A stretch of 64,000 bases of DNA from Halopseudomonas salina (GCF_008641105.1 NZ_VTTI01000003.1:270981-334980), one strand, 5' to 3'; positions 8,549-17,707 are shown, counted from the stretch's first letter. Notes: generated from the letters alone by a model not told the origin. Numbers and translations are program-made.

Positions 8549-10999
8549 ATGGCCGAGCCCTGCTACCACTGCGGTGAACCGGTACCTGCCGGTTCACACT
8601 GGCAATGCCGCATTCTGGGCGAAACGCGTCCGATGTGTTGTCCAGGCTGCCAGGCAGTGGCCGAGGCGATAGTGGCTGGCGGGCTGGATTCCTACTATCG
8701 GCACCGCACCGAAATCTCGGCCAACCCCCAGGCACTGCCCCAGGCGGTTCAGGAGGAGCTCGAGCTTCTTGACCGGCCGGACGTGCAGGCACGCTATGTG
8801 CAAACTGATGGCTCCGAACAGCAAATTCAGCTACTGATTGATGGGATCAGTTGTGCGGCCTGCGGCTGGTTGATCGAAAAGCGGCTGATCCAGTTGCCTG
8901 GCGTGACTGACGCGACCTTGAATCTGGGCAACCACCGACTGACCCTGCGCTGGGACGCCTCACAGGCCCGGCTTTCCACCCTCCTTGCCGAAATCAAACG
9001 TATTGGCTATGCCGCCCAGCCGTGGGAGCAGGACAAGGCAAGCGAGCAGATTGCGGCCGAAAACCGCCGTTATTTGCGACGCCTGGGCCTCGCCGGCCTG
9101 ATGTTCATGCAAGTCATGATGGCCACCATGGCGCTGTACGAAGAGTTCAATCAGGATCTGACCGAAGACATGGCCATCATCCTTCGCTGGGTGAGCCTTC
9201 TGATGACAACACCTGTGGTCTTCTACAGCTGCGTGCCCTTCTTCCAGGGGGCGTGGCGGGACCTTAACAACCGTCGCCTGAGCATGGACGTATCTGTGTC
9301 CCTGGCTATCGGCGGCGCCTACCTGGCCGGCATATGGGCCACGGTCACCAATACCGGAGAGATCTATTTCGACTCGGTTACCATGTTTGCGTTTTTCCTG
9401 CTGGCCGGTCGCTATCTTGAGCGCCGCGCCAGGCAACGTACGGTAGAAAGCACCGCCCGATTGGTGAGCCTGCTACCGCCCAGCGCAGTGCGCATTGACG
9501 GTGCGGGCCAGCCAGAGCGCATCATGCTCGATGAGGTCCGTCCTGGGGATCTGCTTGATGTGCGTCCCGGCGAGAGCATTCCAGCTGATGGCGTTATTGT
9601 CGATGGCATCAGCAGCATCGACGAGTCGGCGCTCTCAGGCGAATACATGCCGCTGGCTAAAAGACAGGGCGACAACGTTACCGCCGGAACCCTCAATGTG
9701 GAAAGCCCCCTGCGCATCCGTGTTGACGCAGTCGGCGACAAGACCCGGCTATCGGCTATTGTCCAACTACTCGAGCGCGCCCAATCCGACAAGCCCCGGC
9801 TGGGTCGCCTGGCCGATCAGGTGGCACAATACTTCCTGCTCGTGGTGCTGAGCGCCGCCGTCATTGTTGGCGGTTTGTGGTGGTGGACTGTCAATGGCGA
9901 AACAGCTTTCTGGATTGTGCTCGCCATGTTGGTGGCTACCTGCCCATGCGCACTATCACTGGCCACTCCGACCGCCCTGACCACAGCGACGGGTAGCCTT
10001 CAGAAGCTCGGGTTATTGATCACCCGTGGTCACGTACTGGAAGGCCTCACTCGTATTGATACCGTTGTGCTCGACAAGACCGGGACCCTGACCGAAGGGC
10101 GCATGACGCTGGAGCGCGTCGAGCCGTTCCCCGGGGAGATGACCGAGCAGGTCCTGGAGCTGGCCCAGCGCCTCGAAGCCCGTTCCGAACACCCAATAGC
10201 CCGCGCCTTTGGCCGCACGACTGGTCAGGCAGATTCCATTGTCAGCCATCCCGGCCGAGGCCTGGAAGGCCGTTGTGACGGAAGGTTACTGCGTATCGGC
10301 AAGCCCGACTATGTGGCCGAGATCAGCAACAAGACCGCCCCTGCTCTACCTGATCAGCCAGGCCAGTGGCTATTACTCGGCGATACAAACGGCCCCCTGG
10401 GCTGGTTTGTTCTCAACGACCGGGTACGACATGACGCGGCCCAGCTTATCCGCAGTCTGCTCGATCGCAGAATGCGCGTGATACTGCTGTCGGGCGACTA
10501 TCCCCACGTAGTGGATGCGATGGCCGAGCGGCTGGGCATCCCCGAGGCTATCGGCAATGCCAGCCCCGCCGACAAGCTGGCTTTTGTGCAGCAATTGCAA
10601 GCTAATGGCGCGCGGCTGCTGATGCTTGGCGATGGCGTCAACGATGTACCGGTACTGGCCAGTGCCGATATATCCATTGCCATGGGTGAAGCATCAGACC
10701 TGGCCAAGACCAGTGCCGACGCCGTGTTGCTCAGCAGCCAGTTGGGTGTGCTGCTGCGCTCAATGGACATGGCTAGCCGCACCCGCCGTATCATGCTGCA
10801 AAACCTGTTCTGGGCCAGTGCCTACAATGCCAGCATATTGCCACTGGCCGCGCTGGGCATGGTGACGCCGGCGTGGGCAGCCATCGGCATGTCGGCAAGC
10901 TCGCTGCTGGTTGTTCTCAACGCCTTACGCCTTACCCGAATCAAGTCGTTGCCGACAGTCCGGACGCCAGAGCCGGACATGCAGGAGTCCGTGGCATGA
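8549..10999 (+). CDS. ccoI: copper-exporting P1B-type ATPase for cbb3 assembly
   Basis: The 816-residue copper ATPase supplies copper for the oxidase. An N-terminal cysteine-rich region (CYHCGE, CCPGC at 30-34) precedes a heavy-metal-associated domain with CAAC at 102-105. Then come membrane helices, the actuator loop (SALSGEY), the CPC metal site (TCPCALSLATP), the phosphorylation motif DKTGTLTEG and the hinge GDGVNDVPVLA. All key motifs are intact. The extended N-terminus is usual for CcoI/FixI. Its stop overlaps the ccoS start. Confidence 0.96.
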   Translation: MAEPCYHCGEPVPAGSHWQCRILGETRPMCCPGCQAVAEAIVAGGLDSYYRHRTEISANPQALPQAVQEELELLDRPDVQARYVQTDGSEQQIQLLIDGISCAACGWLIEKRLIQLPGVTDATLNLGNHRLTLRWDASQARLSTLLAEIKRIGYAAQPWEQDKASEQIAAENRRYLRRLGLAGLMFMQVMMATMALYEEFNQDLTEDMAIILRWVSLLMTTPVVFYSCVPFFQGAWRDLNNRRLSMDVSVSLAIGGAYLAGIWATVTNTGEIYFDSVTMFAFFLLAGRYLERRARQRTVESTARLVSLLPPSAVRIDGAGQPERIMLDEVRPGDLLDVRPGESIPADGVIVDGISSIDESALSGEYMPLAKRQGDNVTAGTLNVESPLRIRVDAVGDKTRLSAIVQLLERAQSDKPRLGRLADQVAQYFLLVVLSAAVIVGGLWWWTVNGETAFWIVLAMLVATCPCALSLATPTALTTATGSLQKLGLLITRGHVLEGLTRIDTVVLDKTGTLTEGRMTLERVEPFPGEMTEQVLELAQRLEARSEHPIARAFGRTTGQADSIVSHPGRGLEGRCDGRLLRIGKPDYVAEISNKTAPALPDQPGQWLLLGDTNGPLGWFVLNDRVRHDAAQLIRSLLDRRMRVILLSGDYPHVVDAMAERLGIPEAIGNASPADKLAFVQQLQANGARLLMLGDGVNDVPVLASADISIAMGEASDLAKTSADAVLLSSQLGVLLRSMDMASRTRRIMLQNLFWASAYNASILPLAALGMVTPAWAAIGMSASSLLVVLNALRLTRIKSLPTVRTPEPDMQESVA

Positions 11000-11250
11000 C
11001 CGTACTCTATATTCTGATTCCAATCGCTGTGGTGCTGGTCATCGTTGCCATCTGGGTATTTACCTGGGCGGTCAATACCGGCCAGTACGACGACCTGGAC
11101 GGGCCGGCGCACAGCATCCTGTTCGACGATGAGGATCCGGCTCACCTGGAAGCCCGCAAGCAGGTTCAGGAGCCGGAGGAGCACGAAACACCAACCCGGG
11201 AGCAGAACCAGATGCAAAACCGGGACGACCCATCGGAGCCACGTTCTTGA
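10996..11250 (+). CDS. ccoS: cbb3 oxidase maturation protein CcoS
   Basis: The 84-residue protein has one N-terminal membrane helix followed by the FTWAVNTGQYDDLDGPA motif that marks CcoS, then an acidic tail. CcoS is needed for cofactor insertion into cbb3 oxidase. The ATG overlaps the ccoI stop (ATGA), so the longer frame beginning at 10873 is rejected. The tail, rich in Glu and Gln, is somewhat longer than in the shortest homologues. Confidence 0.93.
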   Translation: MTVLYILIPIAVVLVIVAIWVFTWAVNTGQYDDLDGPAHSILFDDEDPAHLEARKQVQEPEEHETPTREQNQMQNRDDPSEPRS

Positions 11251-11993
11251 CCGCTGAATTACTACCCCTGTTCCTGACGGCCCTGGCCCTGGGCCTGCTT
11301 GGCGGTGGCCATTGCATCGGCATGTGCGGCGGACTGATGGGCGCGCTGACCATGAGCATACCGGCTCAGCAACGCAAGGGTTGGACCCTGTGGCGAATTC
11401 TGCTGGGCTACAATATGGGCCGCATCATCAGCTATGCGGCTGCGGGTGCGCTGGTGGGGAGTCTTGGCTGGTTGGCACAGGATCTTGGGCTGGGTATGGC
11501 TCTGCGCACCATTGCCGGTCTGCTGATGATCGCCATGGGACTCTATCTGGCCAACTGGTGGTCCGGCCTGACTCGCATAGAACACGTTGGCCGCGGTCTA
11601 TGGCGGCATATCGAGCCACACGCCCGCAAGCTCCTGCCGGTAAGCACAGCGCCGCGGGCATTGGCCCTCGGCACCCTGTGGGGCTGGTTGCCCTGTGGCC
11701 TCGTATATAGCACCCTGATCTGGGCGAGCAGCCATGGTAATGGCTTGCTCTCGGCTGCGCTGATGCTGACATTTGGCCTGGGTACCTTACCTACCCTTCT
11801 GGCTACCGGCCTTATGGCTGAGCGCATGTTGGCTGTCCTGCGTAATCGCAGTGTGCGTGTTACCGCCGCAATACTGGTAATCCTTTTCGGCGTCTGGACG
11901 CTACCCGGCCCCCACAAGGCCTGGTTGATGGGGCATATGAATCAACCGACCTCCTCCCAGGAAGCATCTGAGACCGATATGCACCATCACTGA
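11247..11993 (+). CDS. TauE/SafE-like membrane protein of the cco cluster
   Basis: The 248-residue protein has about six membrane helices and a GGHCIGMCGG motif near residues 16-25, whose CxxxC could bind metal. Homologues (for example PA1547 of P. aeruginosa) sit directly after ccoS and are annotated sulfite exporter TauE/SafE family or cytochrome biogenesis proteins. A role in copper or haem handling is inferred, not shown. Translation probably starts at TTG 11247, overlapping the ccoS stop; the next ATG would remove the first helix. The C-terminus is histidine-rich (DMHHH). Confidence 0.85.
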   Translation: MTAELLPLFLTALALGLLGGGHCIGMCGGLMGALTMSIPAQQRKGWTLWRILLGYNMGRIISYAAAGALVGSLGWLAQDLGLGMALRTIAGLLMIAMGLYLANWWSGLTRIEHVGRGLWRHIEPHARKLLPVSTAPRALALGTLWGWLPCGLVYSTLIWASSHGNGLLSAALMLTFGLGTLPTLLATGLMAERMLAVLRNRSVRVTAAILVILFGVWTLPGPHKAWLMGHMNQPTSSQEASETDMHHH

Positions 11994-12100
11994 GATACGA
12001 CTACAAACAGCAGGCTCACTGATTTGCATCTCGAAGCATGGAACAAGCCGCATCCATGATGTAACCTTGCGTGACAGTTCCTGGCCAATCAGGTAGTGAT

Positions 12101-12832
12101 ATGAGTAATTCCATCCGCCTTCGTCCCCTTCCTGAAGCACACTGCAACGACTGCACCTTGTCCGGCATGTGCCTGCCCCTGGCGTTACAGACCGAGGAGC
12201 TGAACATCCTTGACGAGATCGTCAAACGTGGAAGGCCGCTGAAGAAAGGCGAACTGCTGTTTCGACAGGGCGACCCTTTTACCTCCATTTATGCATTGCG
12301 CTCCGGTGCGCTGAAGACCTTCAGCGTTTCCGATACCGGCGATGAACAGATTACCGGCTTCCACCTGGCCAGTGAAATGATCGGGCTGTCCGGCATGGAT
12401 GATCAGCAATACCCCGTTTCCGCAGTTGCGCTGGAGACAACTTCAGTCTGCGAGATCCCATTCGAAAAGCTCGATGATCTGACCGCCGTCATGCCCCAGT
12501 TGCGCAAACAGGTCATGCGGATCATGAGCAGGGAAATACGTGAAGATCAGCAGATGATGCTGCTGTTATCCAAGAAGACGGCCGATGAGCGGATAGCGAC
12601 TCTGTTGATCAATATGTCAGCCCGTTTTCGCGCCCGCGGCTATTCGGCACGTGCCTTTCGCCTGGCCATGTCGCGTAACGAGATTGGCAACTACCTGGGC
12701 CTGGCGGTCGAAACGGTGTCCCGGGTCTTCACCCGTTTTCAGCAACAGGGACTGATCGCCGCAGAAGGCAAGAATATCGAAATTCTCGAACATACCGAGC
12801 TCTGCGCGCTTGCTGGCGGCGACCGCGAGTAA
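12101..12832 (+). CDS. anr: anaerobic regulator Anr (FNR family)
   Basis: The 243-residue oxygen sensor is a Crp/Fnr regulator that binds a 4Fe-4S cluster when oxygen is low and then activates TTGAT-N4-ATCAA promoters. Cys15, Cys18, Cys24 and Cys117 are placed as the four cluster ligands. The helix-turn-helix carries VETVSR, the FNR-type recognition residues (E, S, R). The ATG at 12101 is chosen because the protein then begins like Pseudomonas Anr and AGG precedes it by 8 nt. hemN, its usual neighbour, is missing upstream; apt follows 22 nt downstream. Confidence 0.96.
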   Translation: MSNSIRLRPLPEAHCNDCTLSGMCLPLALQTEELNILDEIVKRGRPLKKGELLFRQGDPFTSIYALRSGALKTFSVSDTGDEQITGFHLASEMIGLSGMDDQQYPVSAVALETTSVCEIPFEKLDDLTAVMPQLRKQVMRIMSREIREDQQMMLLLSKKTADERIATLLINMSARFRARGYSARAFRLAMSRNEIGNYLGLAVETVSRVFTRFQQQGLIAAEGKNIEILEHTELCALAGGDRE

Positions 12833-12854
12833 GCTATGAATCAGGATAAACCGC

Positions 12855-13400
12855 ATGATTTTTGACGAATACACCATCAAGTCCCTGGTGCGCCCGGTTC
12901 CGGACTTCCCGAAAGCAGGCGTAACCTTCCGCGACATTACACCCCTGTACCGCTCGCCCAAGGCAATGCGTATGGTCGCTGATAGCCTTATTCAGCGTTA
13001 CGTGGAATCCCCCGTCACCCACATTGGCGCCATTGATGCGCGGGGCTTCCTGTTGGGTGCGGTTATCGCCTACGAGCTTAACAAGCCATTGATCCTGTTT
13101 CGCAAAGTCGGCAAGTTGCCCGGTGATACACTGAAAGATACCTACGCTACCGAATACAGCAAGGCCGAGCTGGAGATCCAGAGTGATTCGTTTGCAGGGG
13201 GTGAGCAGGTGCTGCTGCTAGACGATCTGATCGCTACCGGTGGCACCTTCCTGGCGGCCGCCCGACTGGTCAAACAGCTAGGCGCCTCCGTATACGAAGC
13301 CGCCGCGATAATTGACCTCCCTGATCTGGGCGGCTCACGCAAGATGCAGGATGCGGACATTCCTACCTACAGCCTGTGCGCGTTTGCCGATAACGAGTAG
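12855..13400 (+). CDS. apt: adenine phosphoribosyltransferase
   Basis: The 181-residue enzyme makes AMP from adenine and PRPP in purine salvage. The PRPP-binding motif [13 protein letters not shown] is intact at about residues 116-128, and an FRKVGKLPG loop is present. Length is normal. It follows anr closely, the order known from P. aeruginosa, and may be partly cotranscribed with it; the link is positional rather than functional. Confidence 0.95.
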   Translation: MIFDEYTIKSLVRPVPDFPKAGVTFRDITPLYRSPKAMRMVADSLIQRYVESPVTHIGAIDARGFLLGAVIAYELNKPLILFRKVGKLPGDTLKDTYATEYSKAELEIQSDSFAGGEQVLLLDDLIATGGTFLAAARLVKQLGASVYEAAAIIDLPDLGGSRKMQDADIPTYSLCAFADNE

Positions 13401-13470
13401 ATAGCAATTCCCGATTGCTTACATTGACCTGAGGCGGTTTGCCCTCCGCGACCACGTGTGCAGAATCAAC

Positions 13471-14349
13471 ATGAAAAACAGTCTCGAGTTACAACACTCC
13501 TGGCGTCAGCGTCTGGGCGCCTGGATTGCGCAAAACCGTATACAGAACATCATCATGGCGCTGATTCTGGTCAACGCTGTGGTGCTGGGGCTGGAGACCT
13601 CGGACTACATGATGCAGCACTGGGGCCGGCCGCTGAGAACCGTCGACACCGTCATTCTGAGCATTTTCGTTATCGAAATCGCGCTGCGTTTTGTTGCCCA
13701 CGGCTGGCGCCTGCTGCGCGATCCCTGGGGCTTGTTCGATACCTTGGTGATTCTGATCGCGCTGGTTCCGGCCAGCGGACCTCTGGCCGTATTGCGCGCC
13801 TTGCGCGTGTTGCGGGTTTTGCGTCTTATAACCGTCGTGCCAAGCATGAAAATTGTGGTGCAGTCATTACTCACCTCCCTGCCCGGCCTGGGTAGCATTG
13901 TTGCGCTGCTCGGCCTGATCTTTTATGTAGCCGGTGTTATTGCCACGCAACTGTTCGGGGATGCCTTCCCGGAGTGGTTCGGTACCCTCGGTGCAAGCCT
14001 CTACACCCTCTTCCAGATCATGACGCTGGAAAGCTGGTCGATGGGCATAGTGCGACCAGTGATGGAGGTACATCCCTACGCCTGGCTGTATTTTATTCCC
14101 TTCATTCTGATCGCTACATTCATGATGCTGAATCTGTTCATCGCCGTGATAGTCGATGCCATACAGACCCAGCGTGAACTGATTGCTGCCAGTAAAATGG
14201 CCAAGGAAGGCAAGACACTAACGCCTAATCACGTTGAGGATCCCCATCACAGCTCACTATCGGGCACCAACCAGCAGCTCCTGATGCAGGAAGTTCAGGA
14301 GATGCGGGCAGAACTGAAAGAGCTGCGTGTGCTGTTGCGGGAACGTTGA
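13471..14349 (+). CDS. bacterial voltage-gated sodium channel (NaChBac family)
   Basis: The 292-residue protein has the six-helix plan of one-domain BacNav channels, which assemble as tetramers. S4 carries four arginines every third residue (109, 112, 115, 118). The pore loop has the sodium-selective filter TLESWSM at 185-191. S6 ends in FIAVIVDAI, followed by a linker and a C-terminal heptad segment (QEVQEMRAELKELRVLL) expected to form the four-helix coiled coil. The ATG at 13471 is preferred to GTG 13456. In alkaliphiles such channels serve motility and pH homeostasis; the role here is not known. Confidence 0.93.
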   Translation: MKNSLELQHSWRQRLGAWIAQNRIQNIIMALILVNAVVLGLETSDYMMQHWGRPLRTVDTVILSIFVIEIALRFVAHGWRLLRDPWGLFDTLVILIALVPASGPLAVLRALRVLRVLRLITVVPSMKIVVQSLLTSLPGLGSIVALLGLIFYVAGVIATQLFGDAFPEWFGTLGASLYTLFQIMTLESWSMGIVRPVMEVHPYAWLYFIPFILIATFMMLNLFIAVIVDAIQTQRELIAASKMAKEGKTLTPNHVEDPHHSSLSGTNQQLLMQEVQEMRAELKELRVLLRER

Positions 14350-14370
14350 TGGGATGGGCCGCCAGCATTT

Positions 14371-14395
14371 CTGGACCCCAGGGTCCAGTTTGCTT
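14371..14395 (+). terminator. Rho-independent terminator after the sodium channel gene
   Basis: CTGGACC pairs with GGTCCAG (7 bp, CCAG loop) at 14371-14388, followed by TTTGCTT, 21 nt after the stop codon. Confidence 0.6.
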
Positions 14396-14475
14396 ATGAT
14401 CAGCCAACAATAAAAATCGATATGTCTGCCTTGATAGCCAGGCACTACGATACCGCTGTTCAAGGAGCGCTTGGC

Positions 14476-15120
14476 ATGGTCAGTCCCGTGTTGCCACAAG
14501 ATACCCGCCTGCTACTGATCGATGACCACCACATTTATCTGGACGGCCTGACACTGACATTGCAGAACCTGTGTCCGGGCGTAACTCTAGACCACGCCCA
14601 CACTGGCGCAGAAGCCGAGAGACAGGTACGGGCCAACGCCTATGACCTGGTACTGCTGGACCTGCAGCTACCGGACAGCAGCGGCCTCGCTCTACTGCAG
14701 AAACTACACAAGCTTGACTCTCTGGTGCCTATTGCGATTCTGACCGCCAGCAACAGCCCCAGTGACCTTGATGCCGCCATGCACCTCGGTGCTGCGGGCT
14801 TTATCAGCAAGACGGCCGACGGTGCCATGCTTCTTGAGGCCGTCACCCGGCTGCTGTTCGGTGAGCAAGTGGTGATCGGCAACGGGACCCAACCGCTGGA
14901 CCGCCAAGGTTCGGCCAGAGAGGTTGGCGTTACCCCCCGGCAGCTTGAAATCCTTGATCTGCTGGCCGAAGGACTGCCTAACAAGGTGATCTGCCAGCGC
15001 CTGAACCTGTCAGAAGACACCGTCAAGACACATCTCAAGGCCCTGTTCAACACGCTTGGCTGTCACAATCGTACCGAGTGCGTCAGCACAGCCCGTAAGC
15101 TCGGTCTGGTCAGTTTCTAG
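14476..15120 (+). CDS. LuxR/FixJ-type response regulator
   Basis: The 214-residue regulator has an N-terminal receiver (acid pocket D16/D17, phosphoacceptor D62 in LLDLQLPDSSG, lysine in FISK) and a C-terminal LuxR helix-turn-helix (VTPRQLEILDLLAEG, then VKTHLKALFNTL). The ATG at 14476 has AAGGAG 8 nt upstream; the ATG at 14422 has no such site. It converges with the hybrid kinase gene, and their last 11 bp overlap, so the two are a likely cognate pair. The arrangement recalls the ErbR/ExaE-type regulators of alcohol oxidation in Pseudomonas, but no target gene is visible here. Confidence 0.9.
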   Translation: MVSPVLPQDTRLLLIDDHHIYLDGLTLTLQNLCPGVTLDHAHTGAEAERQVRANAYDLVLLDLQLPDSSGLALLQKLHKLDSLVPIAILTASNSPSDLDAAMHLGAAGFISKTADGAMLLEAVTRLLFGEQVVIGNGTQPLDRQGSAREVGVTPRQLEILDLLAEGLPNKVICQRLNLSEDTVKTHLKALFNTLGCHNRTECVSTARKLGLVSF

Positions 15121-16918
15121 GACCACCATCGGGCTGAGCTGGCTGGAGTAATTGCTGAATCGCTCGTCTTAGCCGCGCTGGCAATACCGGCTTGTTGATC
15201 ACCTCGATATCAGAGAGTCTCGCCTGCTCGTTAACTTCGTCACTGGTGTCTGCAGTAACCAGTAGTGCCGGCCCGTTGTGGCCATGGGACGCGCGAAGCG
15301 CACGTATGAGTGCTATGCCATCACGTGCACCTTCCAGCCGGTAATCACTGATCAGCAGGTCCAGACTCTCTGGCTCTATATTTTCCAGCGCCTCTTCGGC
15401 GCTGCTATAGCTGGTGATTTCGCACCCCCACTGACGGAGCAGGGTTTCCATTGCCTCCTGATTGATAAGATCGTTTTCAACCAGTGCAATTCGTCCGCCG
15501 AGTTTTTCTTGCAAACTCCGACTTGGCGTAACGACGGTCTCCACCCAGTCGCCGGTCGGTACCTCGATCCAGAAATTAGCGCCTTCGTCGGGCGCAGACC
15601 GCAGTCCCGAGGGATACTCCAGCAGATGAATCAGCTGGCGGCATATCGACAGACCCAGGCCTACTCCCTTTTCCAGGGTACGTGCAGGATTGCGCAACTG
15701 GGTAAACTCCTCGAAGATCCGGTCCTGCTCGGCTTCGGTCATTCCCCGGCCGTTGTCTACCACCGCCAGACGTATGCGGTCCTCGACACGAAACACCTGG
15801 ATCTTCACCTCGGTAGCTTCGGAATGCAGCAATGCATTATTGAGAAAGTTGCGCACCAGTCTCTCCAATAACAGGGGGTCACTGGTCACAGCAATGCGCG
15901 GTGGGCATTCAAGGTCGATCACCACTCCCCGCTCCTCGGCACTCACCTCAAGGGTACCCAGGATCCGCTGTAACCAGGGATAGAGGTTGAACTCACGCAA
16001 TTGCGGCCTGACCATGCCGACACTCAAGCGGGAAATATCCAGAAGAGAGTTGAGCATTGCCTGAAGCAGATGCGTCGAGTCGGCCAGACGCTTGACCGTT
16101 AGTCTTACCGGAGGGTCGCTGATGCGTTCATCCAGATGCTGAATGAACAACGACATCGCATGCAGAGGTTGACGTAGGTCATGACTGGCGGTGGCAAGGA
16201 ATCGCGTCTTGCCCTGGCTTTCCCGTTCAGCCCTGGTTCTGGCAGCATCCAGCAGTCGCTCATTGAGAAAGGCGCTACGCATCATGTATTCGTATATGTA
16301 GGCGCCCAGACTGCCGATCAACGTAAAGCAGGTCAGAAACAGCGCATTGCCAATGATGAGGGTGCGCCCACTGCCGACCATGTATTCGCCCCACAGGTAT
16401 CCAATCACGATGGCCCAGCAGGAGACCACCGCATGCCGGGCCGGCAGCCCTAATAGAAAGAACCCCGAGAGCAGCACCAGATACAGCCCGTCGTGTGTCA
16501 CCGGCACGCTCAACTGGGCAAGACGGCTCACACCGATGATCATGGCGACCATCCACCCTGCACAGACCAGACCCACCGAGGCAACGATAAAGGCATTGCG
16601 TGTTGGCACCCGGCCAGGCCGGTTGGAATACCAGAGGCAGAACATCACAACCAGAATCATGAATAGCCTGACCGGCACCGTGTAGTAATGAACGTATTCA
16701 GGCAGATAGGCGAAGTCTATCCAGATAAAAATCAGCATGAAGCCAATGCTGGAAAAACCCACCAGCCAGACCCGCCTGCACATTTTTTCATGAAGATAAG
16801 CCTGGAACGCGGGCTCGAACTGCTTGCTGAACCGCAGTCCGGCGAAGCGTCGCTGTTGAGCAAGCAGCGCGGGCTCGTCGATGGGTGCAGCGGGGGAAGT
16901 TATCGGGTCGGAAGCCAT
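15110..16918 (-). CDS. hybrid sensor histidine kinase
   Basis: The 602-residue membrane kinase has about six N-terminal membrane helices (residues 50-210) without a large periplasmic domain, then a HisKA domain with ASHDLRQPLHAM (His246), an ATPase domain with NNALLHS, DNGRGM and GVGLGLSI, and a C-terminal receiver with its aspartate near 524 (LLISDYRLEG). The HDLRQPLHAM form of the H-box is shared with Pseudomonas kinases such as NahK/ErcS'. The signal is unknown. The AT-rich upstream region (16919-17072) is shared with the divergent gene at 17073. Confidence 0.93.
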   Translation of the reverse strand: MASDPITSPAAPIDEPALLAQQRRFAGLRFSKQFEPAFQAYLHEKMCRRVWLVGFSSIGFMLIFIWIDFAYLPEYVHYYTVPVRLFMILVVMFCLWYSNRPGRVPTRNAFIVASVGLVCAGWMVAMIIGVSRLAQLSVPVTHDGLYLVLLSGFFLLGLPARHAVVSCWAIVIGYLWGEYMVGSGRTLIIGNALFLTCFTLIGSLGAYIYEYMMRSAFLNERLLDAARTRAERESQGKTRFLATASHDLRQPLHAMSLFIQHLDERISDPPVRLTVKRLADSTHLLQAMLNSLLDISRLSVGMVRPQLREFNLYPWLQRILGTLEVSAEERGVVIDLECPPRIAVTSDPLLLERLVRNFLNNALLHSEATEVKIQVFRVEDRIRLAVVDNGRGMTEAEQDRIFEEFTQLRNPARTLEKGVGLGLSICRQLIHLLEYPSGLRSAPDEGANFWIEVPTGDWVETVVTPSRSLQEKLGGRIALVENDLINQEAMETLLRQWGCEITSYSSAEEALENIEPESLDLLISDYRLEGARDGIALIRALRASHGHNGPALLVTADTSDEVNEQARLSDIEVINKPVLPARLRRAIQQLLQPAQPDGGPRN

Positions 16919-17027
16919 ATTGTTATCCGTTATGTGGCACTACTTGATGTCATTTTTATATCATTGTGCGATATAGGGACAAGATGAATAACTAAATCAT
17001 TTTAAAAACAATACATTACTTTGAACT

Positions 17028-17046
17028 TTTGCAGCTATGCTGCAAA
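17028..17046. promoter_or_regulatory. 19-bp palindrome, possible operator
   Basis: TTTGCAGC-TAT-GCTGCAAA is a perfect 8-bp inverted repeat with a 3-bp spacer, centred about 36 bp before the GTG of the next gene in an AT-rich divergent region. Its size and symmetry suit a dimeric repressor site; it could equally fold as a short RNA hairpin. No cognate regulator is adjacent. Confidence 0.45.
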
Positions 17047-17072
17047 TAGGAACATGATCTGAAGGTGAATTT

Positions 17073-17642
17073 GTGACAGCAAGCCTTACTCTGACACATG
17101 AATGTATCACCCCGGCCGAGCAACCTCCGAGCCTCGGCAACACCATCAATATTCTGGCCCTGTCATCACCCGGCCTGTTACGAGAAGCAGTAATCCGGCC
17201 GACGCTGAATTACCTTGGTATCGCTTCGCGTGCGGCCGAGAATCTGCTTTTGGGTACCTTGCTGGCTACTACATCCCTACCCGCCCACAAACAGGCACAG
17301 GGCGGGATAGGCCCTTATGGCATATGTACTCAATTACACACCCGGATCTGGGATGACTATCTGGCGAGCAATCCCGACCAGGCAAGCCTTATCCGCGGCC
17401 TCGCCAGCCAGCGTTGCTTTCTGCACAACCCCCATGCCGAGCTCGGCTACAATTTCGCGTATGCCACTGCAATTGCCTGGTTGATCTATCATCAGCAACT
17501 GACTGAGCTGGAGGATGACATGGATATTGATGAGCTCGCACTTATCTGGGAGACCCGATACCCGCACCGCGGAGCTCTCAGTAGTGACTTTTTGGCGAGT
17601 TGGAACCGGGTTCGTGATGAAGAGTCTCTAGCCTTGGTCTGA
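17073..17642 (+). CDS. phage-like protein, probably degenerate lysozyme-fold
   Basis: This 189-residue soluble protein has no signal peptide. Its layout (AAENLLLGTLLATTS, then GGIGPYGICTQLHTRIWDDYL, then NFAYATAIAWLIYHQQ, ending LIWETRYPH..LSSDFLASWNRV) resembles a family of phage-encoded proteins that read roughly LLGTxxQES..GxxQMEPATHDDIWxxYL..YATAxxRxxY..YWKxxYN..EFxxNW. In that family the first block holds a conserved Glu, here replaced (ATTS), so any muramidase-like activity may be lost. The resemblance is from remembered patterns, not a search. GTG start with AAGGTG 5 nt upstream. No other phage gene is near. Confidence 0.6.
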   Translation: MTASLTLTHECITPAEQPPSLGNTINILALSSPGLLREAVIRPTLNYLGIASRAAENLLLGTLLATTSLPAHKQAQGGIGPYGICTQLHTRIWDDYLASNPDQASLIRGLASQRCFLHNPHAELGYNFAYATAIAWLIYHQQLTELEDDMDIDELALIWETRYPHRGALSSDFLASWNRVRDEESLALV

Positions 17643-17672
17643 CTGCCCCACGCAGGTAATCCACGCCATCTC

Positions 17673-17707
17673 GTGCTGATCAATAACACACCATCAGGTA
17701 TCAGCAC
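17673..17707. repeat. spaced inverted repeat upstream of the MDR gene
   Basis: GTGCTGAT (17673-17680) and ATCAGCAC (17700-17707) are perfect inverted arms separated by 19 nt. They could form a hairpin ending the upstream transcript or a pair of operator half-sites for the oxidoreductase gene. Confidence 0.4.
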
